6,783 nt of DNA from Campylobacteraceae bacterium (GCA_026985495.1 JALSQJ010000243.1:1-6783); one strand, 5' to 3'. Counted from the first letter of the stretch, positions 1 through 6,386 are shown. The notes: a model not told the origin generated them from the sequence alone. Numbers and translations: made by a program.

Positions 1-174
1 ATTGTCTGGTCGTGCTAACTTTTTAGCCCCACTCTCCTCAAATGCTCGAATAGATATAGGAGTAGTAATATCATTTCCTATAATCATATCAATATCAACT
101 CTAACAATCTCTCCAGCTTTTACCTCACGTCCTACATGTTCTGAAAAAATCTTCTCTGTAATGGTTTGTCCCAT
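1..174 (-). CDS. leuC: 3-isopropylmalate dehydratase large subunit, N-terminal part (runs off the window)
   Basis: Reading the minus strand from an ATG at 174-172 gives 58 residues, open to the window edge, beginning MGQTITEKIFSEHVGREVKA and containing GNDITTPISI. This is the N-terminal pattern of the LeuC/HacA aconitase-superfamily large subunit, in particular the shorter type of about 420 residues found in Campylobacterota, archaea and Thermotoga. With LeuD it isomerises 2-isopropylmalate to 3-isopropylmalate in cytosolic leucine synthesis; the iron-sulfur cluster cysteines lie beyond this window. The start is supported by AAAGGAT at 186-180, six bases before the ATG. An extended -10 box and a hairpin precede it, so it can be transcribed separately from the large gene behind it on the same strand. 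The paralogous homoaconitase or DmdA-like role cannot be excluded from the N-terminus alone. Confidence 0.88.
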   Translation of the reverse strand, partial: MGQTITEKIFSEHVGREVKAGEIVRVDIDMIIGNDITTPISIRAFEESGAKKLARPDN

Positions 175-190
175 AGTCTATCCTTTATGC

Positions 191-216
191 TGACTTACCA
201 ATTACAAGGTAAGTCA
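191..216 (-). promoter_or_regulatory. Perfect 9-bp hairpin or operator in the leuC leader
   Basis: TGACTTACC (191-199) and GGTAAGTCA (208-216) form a perfect 9-bp inverted repeat around an 8-nt AT-rich loop. It lies downstream of the predicted leuC start of transcription and ends about five bases before the Shine-Dalgarno sequence. Neither strand has a U-run after the stem, so it does not look like an intrinsic terminator. It could be a DNA operator or an RNA element that affects leuC translation or mRNA stability; which is unknown. Confidence 0.5.
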
Positions 217-231
217 AATAATAATTTGAGA

Positions 232-240
232 ATTATATCA
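232..240 (-). promoter_or_regulatory. Extended -10 promoter for leuC
   Basis: The minus strand reads TGATATAAT here, a consensus TATAAT with the TGN extension. Campylobacterota sigma70 promoters rely on this element and often lack a conserved -35. Transcription would start near 225, giving a leader of about 50 nt before the leuC ATG at 174. It lies just past the stop codon (256-258) of the upstream gene, so leuC need not depend on read-through. Confidence 0.6.
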
Positions 241-255
241 AAAGTTATAGCTAGA

Positions 256-2823
256 CTATTTAATTATTTCAAATACAACTCTTCGGTTTTTTTCTCTACC
301 CTCTTTAGTATTACTACTTGTAATTGGCTGAGAAGAGCCTAACCCCTCTGATGATAAAATATTTTCATCTATACCTTTTGAAACTAAATAACGTTTTACA
401 CTCTCTGCTCTATTTTTACTTAGTTTTATATTAAACTCTTCACTACCTTGGTTATCTGTATGTCCTATAATTTTATAACTATACCCTTTATACTCATTAA
501 TAACATCAACTACTTCATCTAAACGTTTTTTACTCTCATCTGTAAGCTCTGCACTATTTATTTTAAACTCTACATGTAATAAAGAGAACTCTTTTGTCAA
601 TCTCTTCTTAATCTCTCTTTCAACCTCTTGTTCTTTTACCTCTTCAACTTTTTTTAGTTGTTCAATTTCTGTTTGAAGTTTTAGGTTTTTCTCTTTAAGT
701 TTTGCTAACTCACTATCCTCTTTAGTTAAATTCTCCTCTAAACTCTTTTGTGTTGAGAGTAGTGAAGCTATTTTTGACTCTTTAGCTTTAAGCTCCTCTT
801 CCCCTTTTTGAGTTGCCTCTTTTGCAACAATTAACATATTTGCAATTTTTGCTTTTAACCCCTCATTATCTTTTTCTAAAACTGCTCTATTCTCATTTTG
901 AGCTGTTAAGTTAGACTCCAATGATGTAAGTTGAAGCTCTTTTTGAGATAACTCCTCTTTAAGTTTTGCTAACTCACTATCCTCTTTAGTTAAATTCTCC
1001 TCTAAACTCTTTTGTGTTGAGAGTAGTGAAGATATCTTTAACTCTTTAGCTTTAAGTGCCTCTTCCCCTTTTTGAGTTGCCTCTTTTGCAACAATTAACA
1101 TATTTGCAATTTTTGCTTTTAACCCCTCATTATCTTTTTCTAAAACTGCTCTATTCTCATTTTGAGCTGTTAAGTTAGACTCCAATGATTTAAGTTGAAG
1201 CTCTTTTTGAGATAGCTCCTCTTTAAGTTTTGCTAACTCACTATCCTCTTTAGTTAAATTCTCCTCTAAACTCTTTTGTGTTGAGAGTAGTGAAGATATC
1301 TTTAACTCTTTAGCTTTAAGCTCTGCCTCACCTTTTTGAGTCGCCTCTTTTGCAATCTCTAACATGTTTGCAATTCTATGTTTAAGCTCAATACGCTCTG
1401 ATTCTAACTCTTTTTCATGTTGAGTATGTATTGTTAGATTTGACTCCAATGATGTAAGTTGAAGCTCTTTTTGAGATAGCTCATCTTTAAGTTTTTCTAA
1501 CTCACTATCCTCTTTAGTTAAATTCTCATCTAAACTCTTTTGTGTTGAGAGTAGTGAAGATATCTTTAACTCTTTAGCTTTAAGCTCTGCCTCACCTTTT
1601 TGAGTCGCCTCTTTTGCAATCTCTAACATGTTTGCAATTCTATGTTTAAGCTCAATACGCTCTGATTCTAACTCTTTTTCATGTTGAGTATGTATTGTTA
1701 GATTTGACTCCAATGATGTAAGTTGAAGCTCTTTTTGAGATAGCTCATCTTTAAGTTTTTCTAACTCACTATCCTCTTTAGTTAAATTCTCATCTAAACT
1801 CTTTTGTGTTGAGAGTAGTGAAGATATCTTTAACTCTTTAGCTTTAAGCTCTGCCTCACCTTTTTGAGTCGCCTCTTTTGCAATCTCTAACATATTTGCC
1901 ATTCTATGTTTAAGCTCAATACTCTTTAATTCTAACTCTTTTTCATGTTGAATATGTGTTATTAAATTTGACTTTAACTCCTCTTTTTCACTTACTAGAG
2001 TTGAAATCTCCTCTTTTTTATTCTCTTCATAAGCTCTTGCTTGTAGTTCACCTTGTTTAGCTAGTCTGTTAATATTTTCAAGTTGTGCTTTTAATGCACT
2101 CTCTTTTTCTAACTCAACAGTAAGCTTTTTCTTCAATAAATTCACCTCTGATTGAGCCTCTTCTTTTAACTGTTGCTCTTTATGGTAGAGTTTTAACATT
2201 TTACTATTTGATTCAAACTCTTCTAAACTCTTAACCTCAGGAACTTTTGGTATAGTAATTTTTACATTTTGAGTTTTTGAAACCGTTGGTAGAGTTACAT
2301 TAGTCTCAGAAATTACTGGCTTATCTTTTATAGAACTATCACTTATCTGTGTAGCTGATTTTACTTCAATATCTTTAGGCGTTACAACCTCTGGAGCTTT
2401 AACAGGTTCTTCTATCTTCTCCCTCTTCTCTTTAACTGGTGTTGGTTTAGTGGTATTAATATCTTCTACAACTTTTGATACATCAGCTGATTTTTCAATC
2501 TCCTCTTTAGGTTTAGGGTAGTAAGTTGTAAGCTCTACATCTTTAATATGATTTAACTCAACTATACTCTTTTGGGTAAAATTCATATCTCTATGAATTT
2601 TAAGAGGTTTATGAATAACAATTTTTCTAAGAGGAGTCTCCTCTTTTTCTACTTGAACTTCATCTACCAAATGATGTTTTTCAGAAACAATTTCCTCATC
2701 TTCCACTATAGCATTAGAACTCTCTACTTTTTTATGCTCTATTTTCTCCTCTTTTTCACCTGAATTTTCAAGAAAAAACATCATTCCAATTAAAATAAAC
2801 GCAATTATTGCTGTTTGTACCAT
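256..2823 (-). CDS. Membrane-anchored giant coiled-coil protein with C-terminal OmpA-like peptidoglycan-binding domain
   Basis: 855 residues with no cysteine. Residues ~3-18 (VQTAIIAFILIGMMFF) form one hydrophobic segment without a lipobox, most likely an uncleaved inner-membrane anchor. Residues ~20-200 are a Lys/Glu/Pro/Val-rich, presumably disordered linker, and ~205-740 a long charged coiled coil whose ~280-711 part is five tandem 88-residue repeats. Residues ~746-855 are an OmpA-like domain: the HTDNQG loop is followed by LSKNRAESVKRYL, with Asp790 and Arg805 spaced 15 apart as in the peptidoglycan (diaminopimelate) binding pair of Acinetobacter OmpA. The domain should therefore grip the cell wall from the periplasm. 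The layout resembles MotB in outline (anchor, linker, OmpA domain), but the coiled coil is far longer and no proton-channel motif is seen. The start is set by GGAGA at 2835-2831, seven bases before the ATG. It is transcribed divergently from rqcH. Specific function and partners are unknown; a structural or envelope-spacing role is an inference. Confidence 0.85.
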   Translation of the reverse strand: MVQTAIIAFILIGMMFFLENSGEKEEKIEHKKVESSNAIVEDEEIVSEKHHLVDEVQVEKEETPLRKIVIHKPLKIHRDMNFTQKSIVELNHIKDVELTTYYPKPKEEIEKSADVSKVVEDINTTKPTPVKEKREKIEEPVKAPEVVTPKDIEVKSATQISDSSIKDKPVISETNVTLPTVSKTQNVKITIPKVPEVKSLEEFESNSKMLKLYHKEQQLKEEAQSEVNLLKKKLTVELEKESALKAQLENINRLAKQGELQARAYEENKKEEISTLVSEKEELKSNLITHIQHEKELELKSIELKHRMANMLEIAKEATQKGEAELKAKELKISSLLSTQKSLDENLTKEDSELEKLKDELSQKELQLTSLESNLTIHTQHEKELESERIELKHRIANMLEIAKEATQKGEAELKAKELKISSLLSTQKSLDENLTKEDSELEKLKDELSQKELQLTSLESNLTIHTQHEKELESERIELKHRIANMLEIAKEATQKGEAELKAKELKISSLLSTQKSLEENLTKEDSELAKLKEELSQKELQLKSLESNLTAQNENRAVLEKDNEGLKAKIANMLIVAKEATQKGEEALKAKELKISSLLSTQKSLEENLTKEDSELAKLKEELSQKELQLTSLESNLTAQNENRAVLEKDNEGLKAKIANMLIVAKEATQKGEEELKAKESKIASLLSTQKSLEENLTKEDSELAKLKEKNLKLQTEIEQLKKVEEVKEQEVEREIKKRLTKEFSLLHVEFKINSAELTDESKKRLDEVVDVINEYKGYSYKIIGHTDNQGSEEFNIKLSKNRAESVKRYLVSKGIDENILSSEGLGSSQPITSSNTKEGREKNRRVVFEIIK
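691..1985 (-). repeat. 264-bp tandem repeat array, about 4.9 copies, inside the coiled-coil gene
   Basis: The string TGTTGAGAGTAGTGAAG recurs at 751, 1015, 1279, 1543 and 1807, exactly 264 bp apart, so each unit encodes 88 residues and keeps the reading frame. There are two subtypes. The three units at the N-terminal side of the array carry IHTQHEKELESERIELKHR-like linkers; the two at the C-terminal side carry AQNENRAVLEKDNEGLKAK linkers. The core (ANMLx-AKEATQKGE, then LKISSLLSTQKSL, then LTKEDSEL) is shared. By eye, 1265-1629 and 1529-1893 are identical over 365 bp, and 795-925 equals 1059-1189 over 131 bp, so the duplications are recent or homogenised. 88 residues equals eleven heptads plus one hendecad, which suits a continuous coiled coil with one stutter per unit. 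Confidence 0.95.
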
Positions 2824-2830
2824 TACACTA

Positions 2831-2859
2831 TCTCCATAAAAAAATTTTACTCGATTATA
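2831..2859 (-). promoter_or_regulatory. -10 box and Shine-Dalgarno of the coiled-coil OmpA-domain gene
   Basis: The minus strand has a perfect TATAAT at 2859-2854, without the TG extension. An A/T-rich leader of about 24 nt follows, and then GGAGA at 2835-2831, seven bases before the ATG at 2823. No -35 is obvious, as is usual in this phylum. Confidence 0.55.
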
Positions 2860-2869
2860 GGTAAATTTG

Positions 2870-2900
2870 GTTAATATTTCACTTTACAAACCATATTAAC
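2870..2900. promoter_or_regulatory. 8-bp dyad in the divergent promoter region (candidate operator)
   Basis: GTTAATAT (2870-2877) is perfectly inverted as ATATTAAC (2893-2900), with 15 bp between the arms, so the arm centres are 23 bp apart, roughly two helical turns. The dyad covers the -35 region of the minus-strand gene and the likely core promoter of the plus-strand rqcH gene. A dimeric regulator bound here could affect both. In AT-rich DNA such a dyad can arise by chance, hence the modest confidence. Confidence 0.35.
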
Positions 2901-2918
2901 TTAAAAATTAAAACAACA

Positions 2919-4274
2919 GTGGAGCATATTATCAACTCTTTTGAACTAATTAGCATTGCAGAACACTTTTCAACCTTTAAATTTATTAGTCGTGCTAGAC
3001 GAATTGAGAACAATACTATTGAGCTTAGTTTCGATAGAGAAAATAGCTACTTCTTTAACATGACACGAGGAGAGAGTTTTATCTACAAATATAAATCTCA
3101 ACGACCACTACAAGGATATAATGCACCATTTGATAACCTTTTACACTCATTGGTCTCATCTTCAACTATTATCTCCATAGAAGTTCCAAATCATGACCGT
3201 ATTTTACGATTTACACTCGCTCCTAAAAGTGCCTATAAGAAGAAGATAATAATACTACAGTTTGAATTTACAGGTCGCCACACCAATGCTATTTTATTAG
3301 ATGAGAATGAGGTTGTAATAGAGGCCCTAAGACATATTGATGCCAATAGCTCTTTTAGGATTATTCGCCCTGGAGTGGAGCTTTTAGCTATTCCTCCATT
3401 TAAAAGAGAGGAGCAACCAAAAGAGATAGCTGATATAGATGAGTATTTAACTAAAAAATATCTTGAGTTTGAACAAAAAAGAGTTCAAGTGTTAAAAAAA
3501 CAGAAACTTTTAACCGTTAAGAAAAAAGAACAAAAGCTTCAAAAACTATTAGAGAGACTCCCAAATATAAAAGAGTTAGAAGAGGAGATAAAAAAGTACC
3601 AAAATTATGGCAATATTATTTTAGCAAATCTATATCAAATTAAACCCTATGATAAAAGTTTAAAAACATATGACTTTGAGGGAAATGAAGTGACCATTAA
3701 ACTACCTAAAAACATTGTTACAAACCGTATAAGTGAGTACTTTTTCAACCAAGCAAAACGTGCAAAGGCAAAGAGTAAAAATATTCATATTGAAGAGGAG
3801 AACCTACGAACCAAAAGAGACTTCTATGCCAATATGTACCACGCCTTAAAACAGGCAAATAGCACTCAAGAGTTGGAGCTTCTTGTTCCAAAAAAAGTAA
3901 AATCACAACGCAAAAAAGAGAAAATCAAAGAGTGTGAACTCTTCTGGATAGATGACTACAAAGTGCTAATAGGGCGTAACTCTAAAGAGAATCAAGCACT
4001 ACTAAAAATAGCCAAATCGAATGATATATGGATGCATATAAGAGATATTCCCTCCTCTCACCTTATCATAAAGACAGATAAACAGAATCTACCCCATTCT
4101 GTAATTGAGAAAGCTGGAAAACTCTGTGTTGATTTTTCATTAAAACAGGCAGGAGACTACGATGTAGATTACTGCAAACGCCGTTTTGTTAAAATTCAAG
4201 AGGGGTCAAATGTTGAGTATGACAAATATAAAACAATTCGTGTACGTAAAGAGGGAATTGAAATAAGAGAATAA
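2919..4274 (+). CDS. rqcH: NFACT-family ribosome quality control protein, short RqcH (often annotated fibronectin-binding protein)
   Basis: 451 residues. NFACT-N spans about 1-160 and includes NHDRILRFTL; Asp93-Arg94 is the DR pair that corresponds to D97/R98 of Bacillus subtilis RqcH, needed there for alanyl-tRNA recruitment. FTGRHTNAILLD follows. A basic coiled coil occupies ~175-320, with YGNIILANLYQI inside it. NFACT-R (DUF814) spans ~335-451 with IWMHIRDIPSSH. Known family role: it binds obstructed large ribosomal subunits and adds C-terminal alanine tails that mark stalled peptides for degradation. The usual bacterial length is about 560-580. The helix-hairpin-helix region that normally follows the PPF motif (159-161) is missing, which I believe is typical of the Campylobacterota form. 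The start is a GTG; no good Shine-Dalgarno precedes it and there is no nearby in-frame ATG, but the N-terminus from here fits the family. The old adhesin annotation is unlikely, since there is no signal peptide. Confidence 0.85.
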   Translation: MEHIINSFELISIAEHFSTFKFISRARRIENNTIELSFDRENSYFFNMTRGESFIYKYKSQRPLQGYNAPFDNLLHSLVSSSTIISIEVPNHDRILRFTLAPKSAYKKKIIILQFEFTGRHTNAILLDENEVVIEALRHIDANSSFRIIRPGVELLAIPPFKREEQPKEIADIDEYLTKKYLEFEQKRVQVLKKQKLLTVKKKEQKLQKLLERLPNIKELEEEIKKYQNYGNIILANLYQIKPYDKSLKTYDFEGNEVTIKLPKNIVTNRISEYFFNQAKRAKAKSKNIHIEEENLRTKRDFYANMYHALKQANSTQELELLVPKKVKSQRKKEKIKECELFWIDDYKVLIGRNSKENQALLKIAKSNDIWMHIRDIPSSHLIIKTDKQNLPHSVIEKAGKLCVDFSLKQAGDYDVDYCKRRFVKIQEGSNVEYDKYKTIRVRKEGIEIRE

Positions 4275-4319
4275 GCCCTTTAATGCTATAATGGAAACTT
4301 ATATATAGAAGGGTTTTTT
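4273..4319 (+). terminator. Possible rqcH terminator / stem that sequesters the cdsA ribosome-binding site
   Basis: AAGCCCTT (4273-4280, beginning in the rqcH stop codon) can pair with AAGGGTTT (4309-4316) through eight pairs, one of them G-U. The stem is followed by the rest of a T6 run (4314-4319). The ~28-nt loop is long for an intrinsic terminator, so efficiency is doubtful. The 3' arm is the cdsA Shine-Dalgarno sequence (GAAGGG), and the cdsA promoter lies in the loop. Confidence 0.4.
4284..4292 (+). promoter_or_regulatory. Extended -10 promoter for cdsA-dxr
   Basis: TGCTATAAT is a perfect extended -10 element. It predicts a transcription start near 4299 and a leader of about 20 nt carrying GAAGGG (4308-4313) before the ATG at 4320. 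It would drive cdsA, dxr and probably whatever follows. Confidence 0.7.
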
Positions 4320-5084
4320 ATGAAATTTATAACAGACAATGCAGAACGATGGGTAACAGCTGTTGCTCTTTTAGCAGTCACCACTATTGTGGGACTCATA
4401 GACAACGACTTTTTAATGTGGCTATATTTAGGATTTTTCTATTTTATAGGATTTGATGAAGCCATTAAGCTTTTTGGGATTAAACGAAAATCTCCCTACC
4501 TATATGCTACTATTATCTGGATTACTGCTTATCTCTACCCAAACCCAGATGACCTTTTCTTTATTATGGCAATCTTTTTTGGTGCAAAACTTGCCTATAC
4601 ACAACAACATATCAAGAAAAAACTTCTTATTCCTTTTCTATACCCTGTTAGTGGTTTTCTCTTTATGCTTATGCTCTACCGTGACTTTGGAATTAACTGG
4701 ATGTTTTGGCTACTCATTGTTGTAGCAACTACCGATGTGGGTGCTTTCTTTGTTGGTAAAAGTATAGGTAAAACACAATTCTCTCCAACATCTCCAAATA
4801 AAACCTTAGAGGGGGTTATTGGAGGTGTTGCCTTTGCAACAGTAGCAGGAACTATTGCAGGTTATTTTATGGACTTGGTTCCATTTTTTATTGCATTTAT
4901 TGTCTCACTTTTAACTGCCATTACCTCAATTTTTGGTGACCTATTTGAGAGCTACATAAAGCGTGAAGCAGGAGTAAAAGATAGTGGAGATATCTTCCCT
5001 GGTCATGGTGGAGTTTTAGACCGATTAGATGGGTACCTCTTTGGTTCTATTATGATGATGATTTCTCTACGTGCCTTTTTATAA
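4320..5084 (+). CDS. cdsA: Phosphatidate cytidylyltransferase (CDP-diacylglycerol synthase)
   Basis: 254 residues, a multi-spanning inner-membrane enzyme that makes CDP-diacylglycerol from phosphatidic acid and CTP, the branch point to phosphatidylethanolamine, phosphatidylglycerol and cardiolipin. Hydrophobic segments lie at roughly 12-29, 32-47, 60-92, 103-120, 126-145, 165-206 and 236-253. Conserved blocks: TTDVGAFFVGK (137-147), SPNKTLEG (158-165), and the family signature at 211-237 (S-Y-I-K-R, then K-D-S-G-D, then P-G-H-G-G-V-L-D-R-L-D) with all key charged residues present. The length suits the compact Campylobacterota form; the E. coli enzyme is ~285. The start follows GAAGGG by seven bases. 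The stop codon overlaps the dxr start in the string TAATG, so the two are translationally coupled. Confidence 0.95.
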   Translation: MKFITDNAERWVTAVALLAVTTIVGLIDNDFLMWLYLGFFYFIGFDEAIKLFGIKRKSPYLYATIIWITAYLYPNPDDLFFIMAIFFGAKLAYTQQHIKKKLLIPFLYPVSGFLFMLMLYRDFGINWMFWLLIVVATTDVGAFFVGKSIGKTQFSPTSPNKTLEGVIGGVAFATVAGTIAGYFMDLVPFFIAFIVSLLTAITSIFGDLFESYIKREAGVKDSGDIFPGHGGVLDRLDGYLFGSIMMMISLRAFL

Positions 5085-6154
5085 TGAGTATCGTAATATT
5101 AGGCTCAACAGGCTCAATTGGTGTAAATACCCTACTTATTGCAAAACGCTACAATATCAAAGTAGAAGCCTTAGTAGCAGGTAGAAATATTGAACTACTT
5201 AACCAACAGATAAAAGAGTATAGACCAAAATATGTAGCTATTGCTAATGAAGCAGACAAACTAAAGGTAAATCATACTTCTGTTTTTTGTGGAGATGCAG
5301 GAATATTAGAGCTGTTAGAACTAACCAATAGCCCAACAGTAGTTAATGCCCTAGTTGGGTATGTAGGATTAGCACCTACACTTAAAGCCATAGAGCTTGG
5401 ACGAAAAGTAGCATTGGCAAATAAAGAGTCTTTAGTCGTTGCAGGAGAGTTTATAGATATGAGTAAAATTGTTCCTATTGATAGTGAACACTTTGGATTA
5501 TGGTATCTAATGGGTAAACGACCATTTTCAAAACTCTATGTAACAGCAAGTGGTGGAGCATTTAGAGATTGGAAGATAGAAGATATACAAAAAGCTACCT
5601 TTAGCCAAGCACTAAAACACCCAAACTGGTCAATGGGAAATAAGATTACCATAGATTCTGCGACAATGACCAACAAACTCTTTGAACTCTTAGAGGCTAA
5701 ATGGCTATTTAATACATCAAATATTGATGCAGTTATAGAGAAAAAATCTATTATTCATGCTCTAGCAGAGTTTAAAGATGGCTCAACAACAGCCCACTTT
5801 GCAGGAGTTGACATGAAACTACCCATAGCCTTTGCACTAATAGAAGAGGTAGAGGAGGAGATTTTACCACCTGTAAATCTACTAGAGATAGGTGCTTTAG
5901 AGTTTTTGCCAATTGAGTCTAATAGATACCCAATATGGGAGATAAAAGAGCATCTACTCAATAACCCCCATCTAGGGGTTGTCGTTAACGCTGTTAATGA
6001 AGAAGCCATTAAAAAGTTTGAAAAAGATGAAATTAATTTCTTTGGAATGGGAAAAATGGTTTTAGATGCTTATGCTAAATTTAATAATGTTAGAGCTAAA
6101 AATATTCAAGAGATAATAGAAATAGACAAAGAGGTAAGAGCCTATGTCAAATAG
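5084..6154 (+). CDS. dxr: 1-deoxy-D-xylulose 5-phosphate reductoisomerase
   Basis: 356 residues, the cytosolic MEP-pathway enzyme that converts DXP to 2-C-methyl-D-erythritol 4-phosphate with NADPH and a divalent metal; it is the target of fosmidomycin. Visible motifs: GSTGSIG (7-13, NADPH binding), ALANKESLV (110-118), PIDSEH (131-136; Asp133 and Glu135 are metal ligands), ASGGAFRD (155-162), HPNWSMGNKITIDSATMTNK (179-198) and Glu201, the third metal ligand. The usual NKGLE is NKLFE, and the usual HPQSIIH is EKKSIIH; I believe these variants and the length of ~356 (E. coli 398) are typical of Campylobacterota. No Shine-Dalgarno precedes the ATG, and the one-base overlap with cdsA suggests re-initiation. 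Its last 11 bases overlap the start of the broken hydrolase gene. Confidence 0.96.
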   Translation: MSIVILGSTGSIGVNTLLIAKRYNIKVEALVAGRNIELLNQQIKEYRPKYVAIANEADKLKVNHTSVFCGDAGILELLELTNSPTVVNALVGYVGLAPTLKAIELGRKVALANKESLVVAGEFIDMSKIVPIDSEHFGLWYLMGKRPFSKLYVTASGGAFRDWKIEDIQKATFSQALKHPNWSMGNKITIDSATMTNKLFELLEAKWLFNTSNIDAVIEKKSIIHALAEFKDGSTTAHFAGVDMKLPIAFALIEEVEEEILPPVNLLEIGALEFLPIESNRYPIWEIKEHLLNNPHLGVVVNAVNEEAIKKFEKDEINFFGMGKMVLDAYAKFNNVRAKNIQEIIEIDKEVRAYVK

Positions 6155-6223
6155 AGTCTTAATTCTACATGGCTGGGGAGGTTCTTTAAAGCAAAAGTAT
6201 GATAACTTGATATATTTATCACA
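6144..6223 (+). pseudogene. 5' remnant of an alpha/beta hydrolase (RBBP9/YdeN-like)
   Basis: From an ATG at 6144, overlapping the dxr stop and preceded by GAGG at 6131-6134, the frame reads MSNRVLILHGWGGS. This beta-strand plus HGWGGS oxyanion-hole motif opens small serine hydrolases of the RBBP9/YdeN type. From about 6184 the frame passes into the left copy of a direct repeat and then through REP palindromes, and no nucleophile (GxSxG) or later catalytic residues are seen. The open frame runs on to 6485 (113 codons), but that length is incidental. The intact start and ribosome-binding site suggest that a functional gene once followed dxr in the operon. The exact breakpoint is unclear, so residues after GGS may or may not be original. 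Confidence 0.6.
6184..6223 (+). repeat. Left copy of a 40-bp imperfect direct repeat
   Basis: From CTTTAAAG to TTTATCACA this stretch matches 6394-6433 at 33 of 40 positions by eye, in the same orientation and 210 bp away. The two copies flank the REP pair. The first bases lie at or next to the point where hydrolase similarity is lost. Confidence 0.65.
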
Positions 6224-6239
6224 TAATATAAAACCACCC

Positions 6240-6265
6240 GTAGGTCGGGTTGTCCTCATCCCGAC
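6240..6265 (+). repeat. REP hairpin, plus orientation
   Basis: GTAG (6240-6243) heads a hairpin: GTCGGG (6244-6249) pairs with CCCGAC (6260-6265). A T-T mismatch and a two-pair TG/CA extension lie inside, and the loop is TCCT. The single internal mismatch is typical of REP stems. Confidence 0.7.
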
Positions 6266-6360
6266 ACAAGCCCAAACAACCAATAATTTCAATCATTCAA
6301 ATAAAAATCAATATGCCAATATTTTTGATTTTATTAAAGCTTTTTATTTTGCTAATTTTT

Positions 6361-6386
6361 GTCGGGATAGGGGCAACCCGACCTAC
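6361..6386 (-). repeat. REP hairpin, minus orientation
   Basis: On the minus strand GTAG (6386-6383) heads a stem GTCGGG (6382-6377) pairing with CCCGAC (6366-6361). It has the same T-T mismatch, then T-A and G-T pairs, and a CCCC loop. The differences from the plus copy fall in and beside the loop while the outer stem is preserved. Confidence 0.7.

Noticed and set aside
191..216. An intrinsic terminator for the coiled-coil OmpA-domain gene
   Set aside because: There is no U-run on either side of the stem, and the leuC promoter lies between the gene and the hairpin.
691..1985. A CRISPR array
   Set aside because: The repeats are 264 bp, contiguous without unique spacers, and in frame within a coiled-coil protein.
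2821..2837. A four-codon upstream frame (ATG GAG ATA GTG TAA) overlapping the coiled-coil gene start as TAATG
   Set aside because: It has no ribosome-binding site of its own and its codons contain the GGAGA of the main gene, so it is most likely chance.
2919..4274. A surface fibronectin-binding adhesin
   Set aside because: The protein has no signal peptide or membrane segment and has the cytosolic NFACT-N, coiled-coil and NFACT-R layout with the DR tRNA-binding pair.
6062..6292. A minus-strand open frame across the dxr end and the left REP
   Set aside because: It is antisense to the dxr C-terminus and to the REP, with no family resemblance and no ribosome-binding site.
6304..6332. Inverted repeat AAAATCAA/TTGATTTT in the spacer between the REPs
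   Set aside because: It is an AT-only-type match with a 13-nt loop, which is readily expected by chance in this composition.
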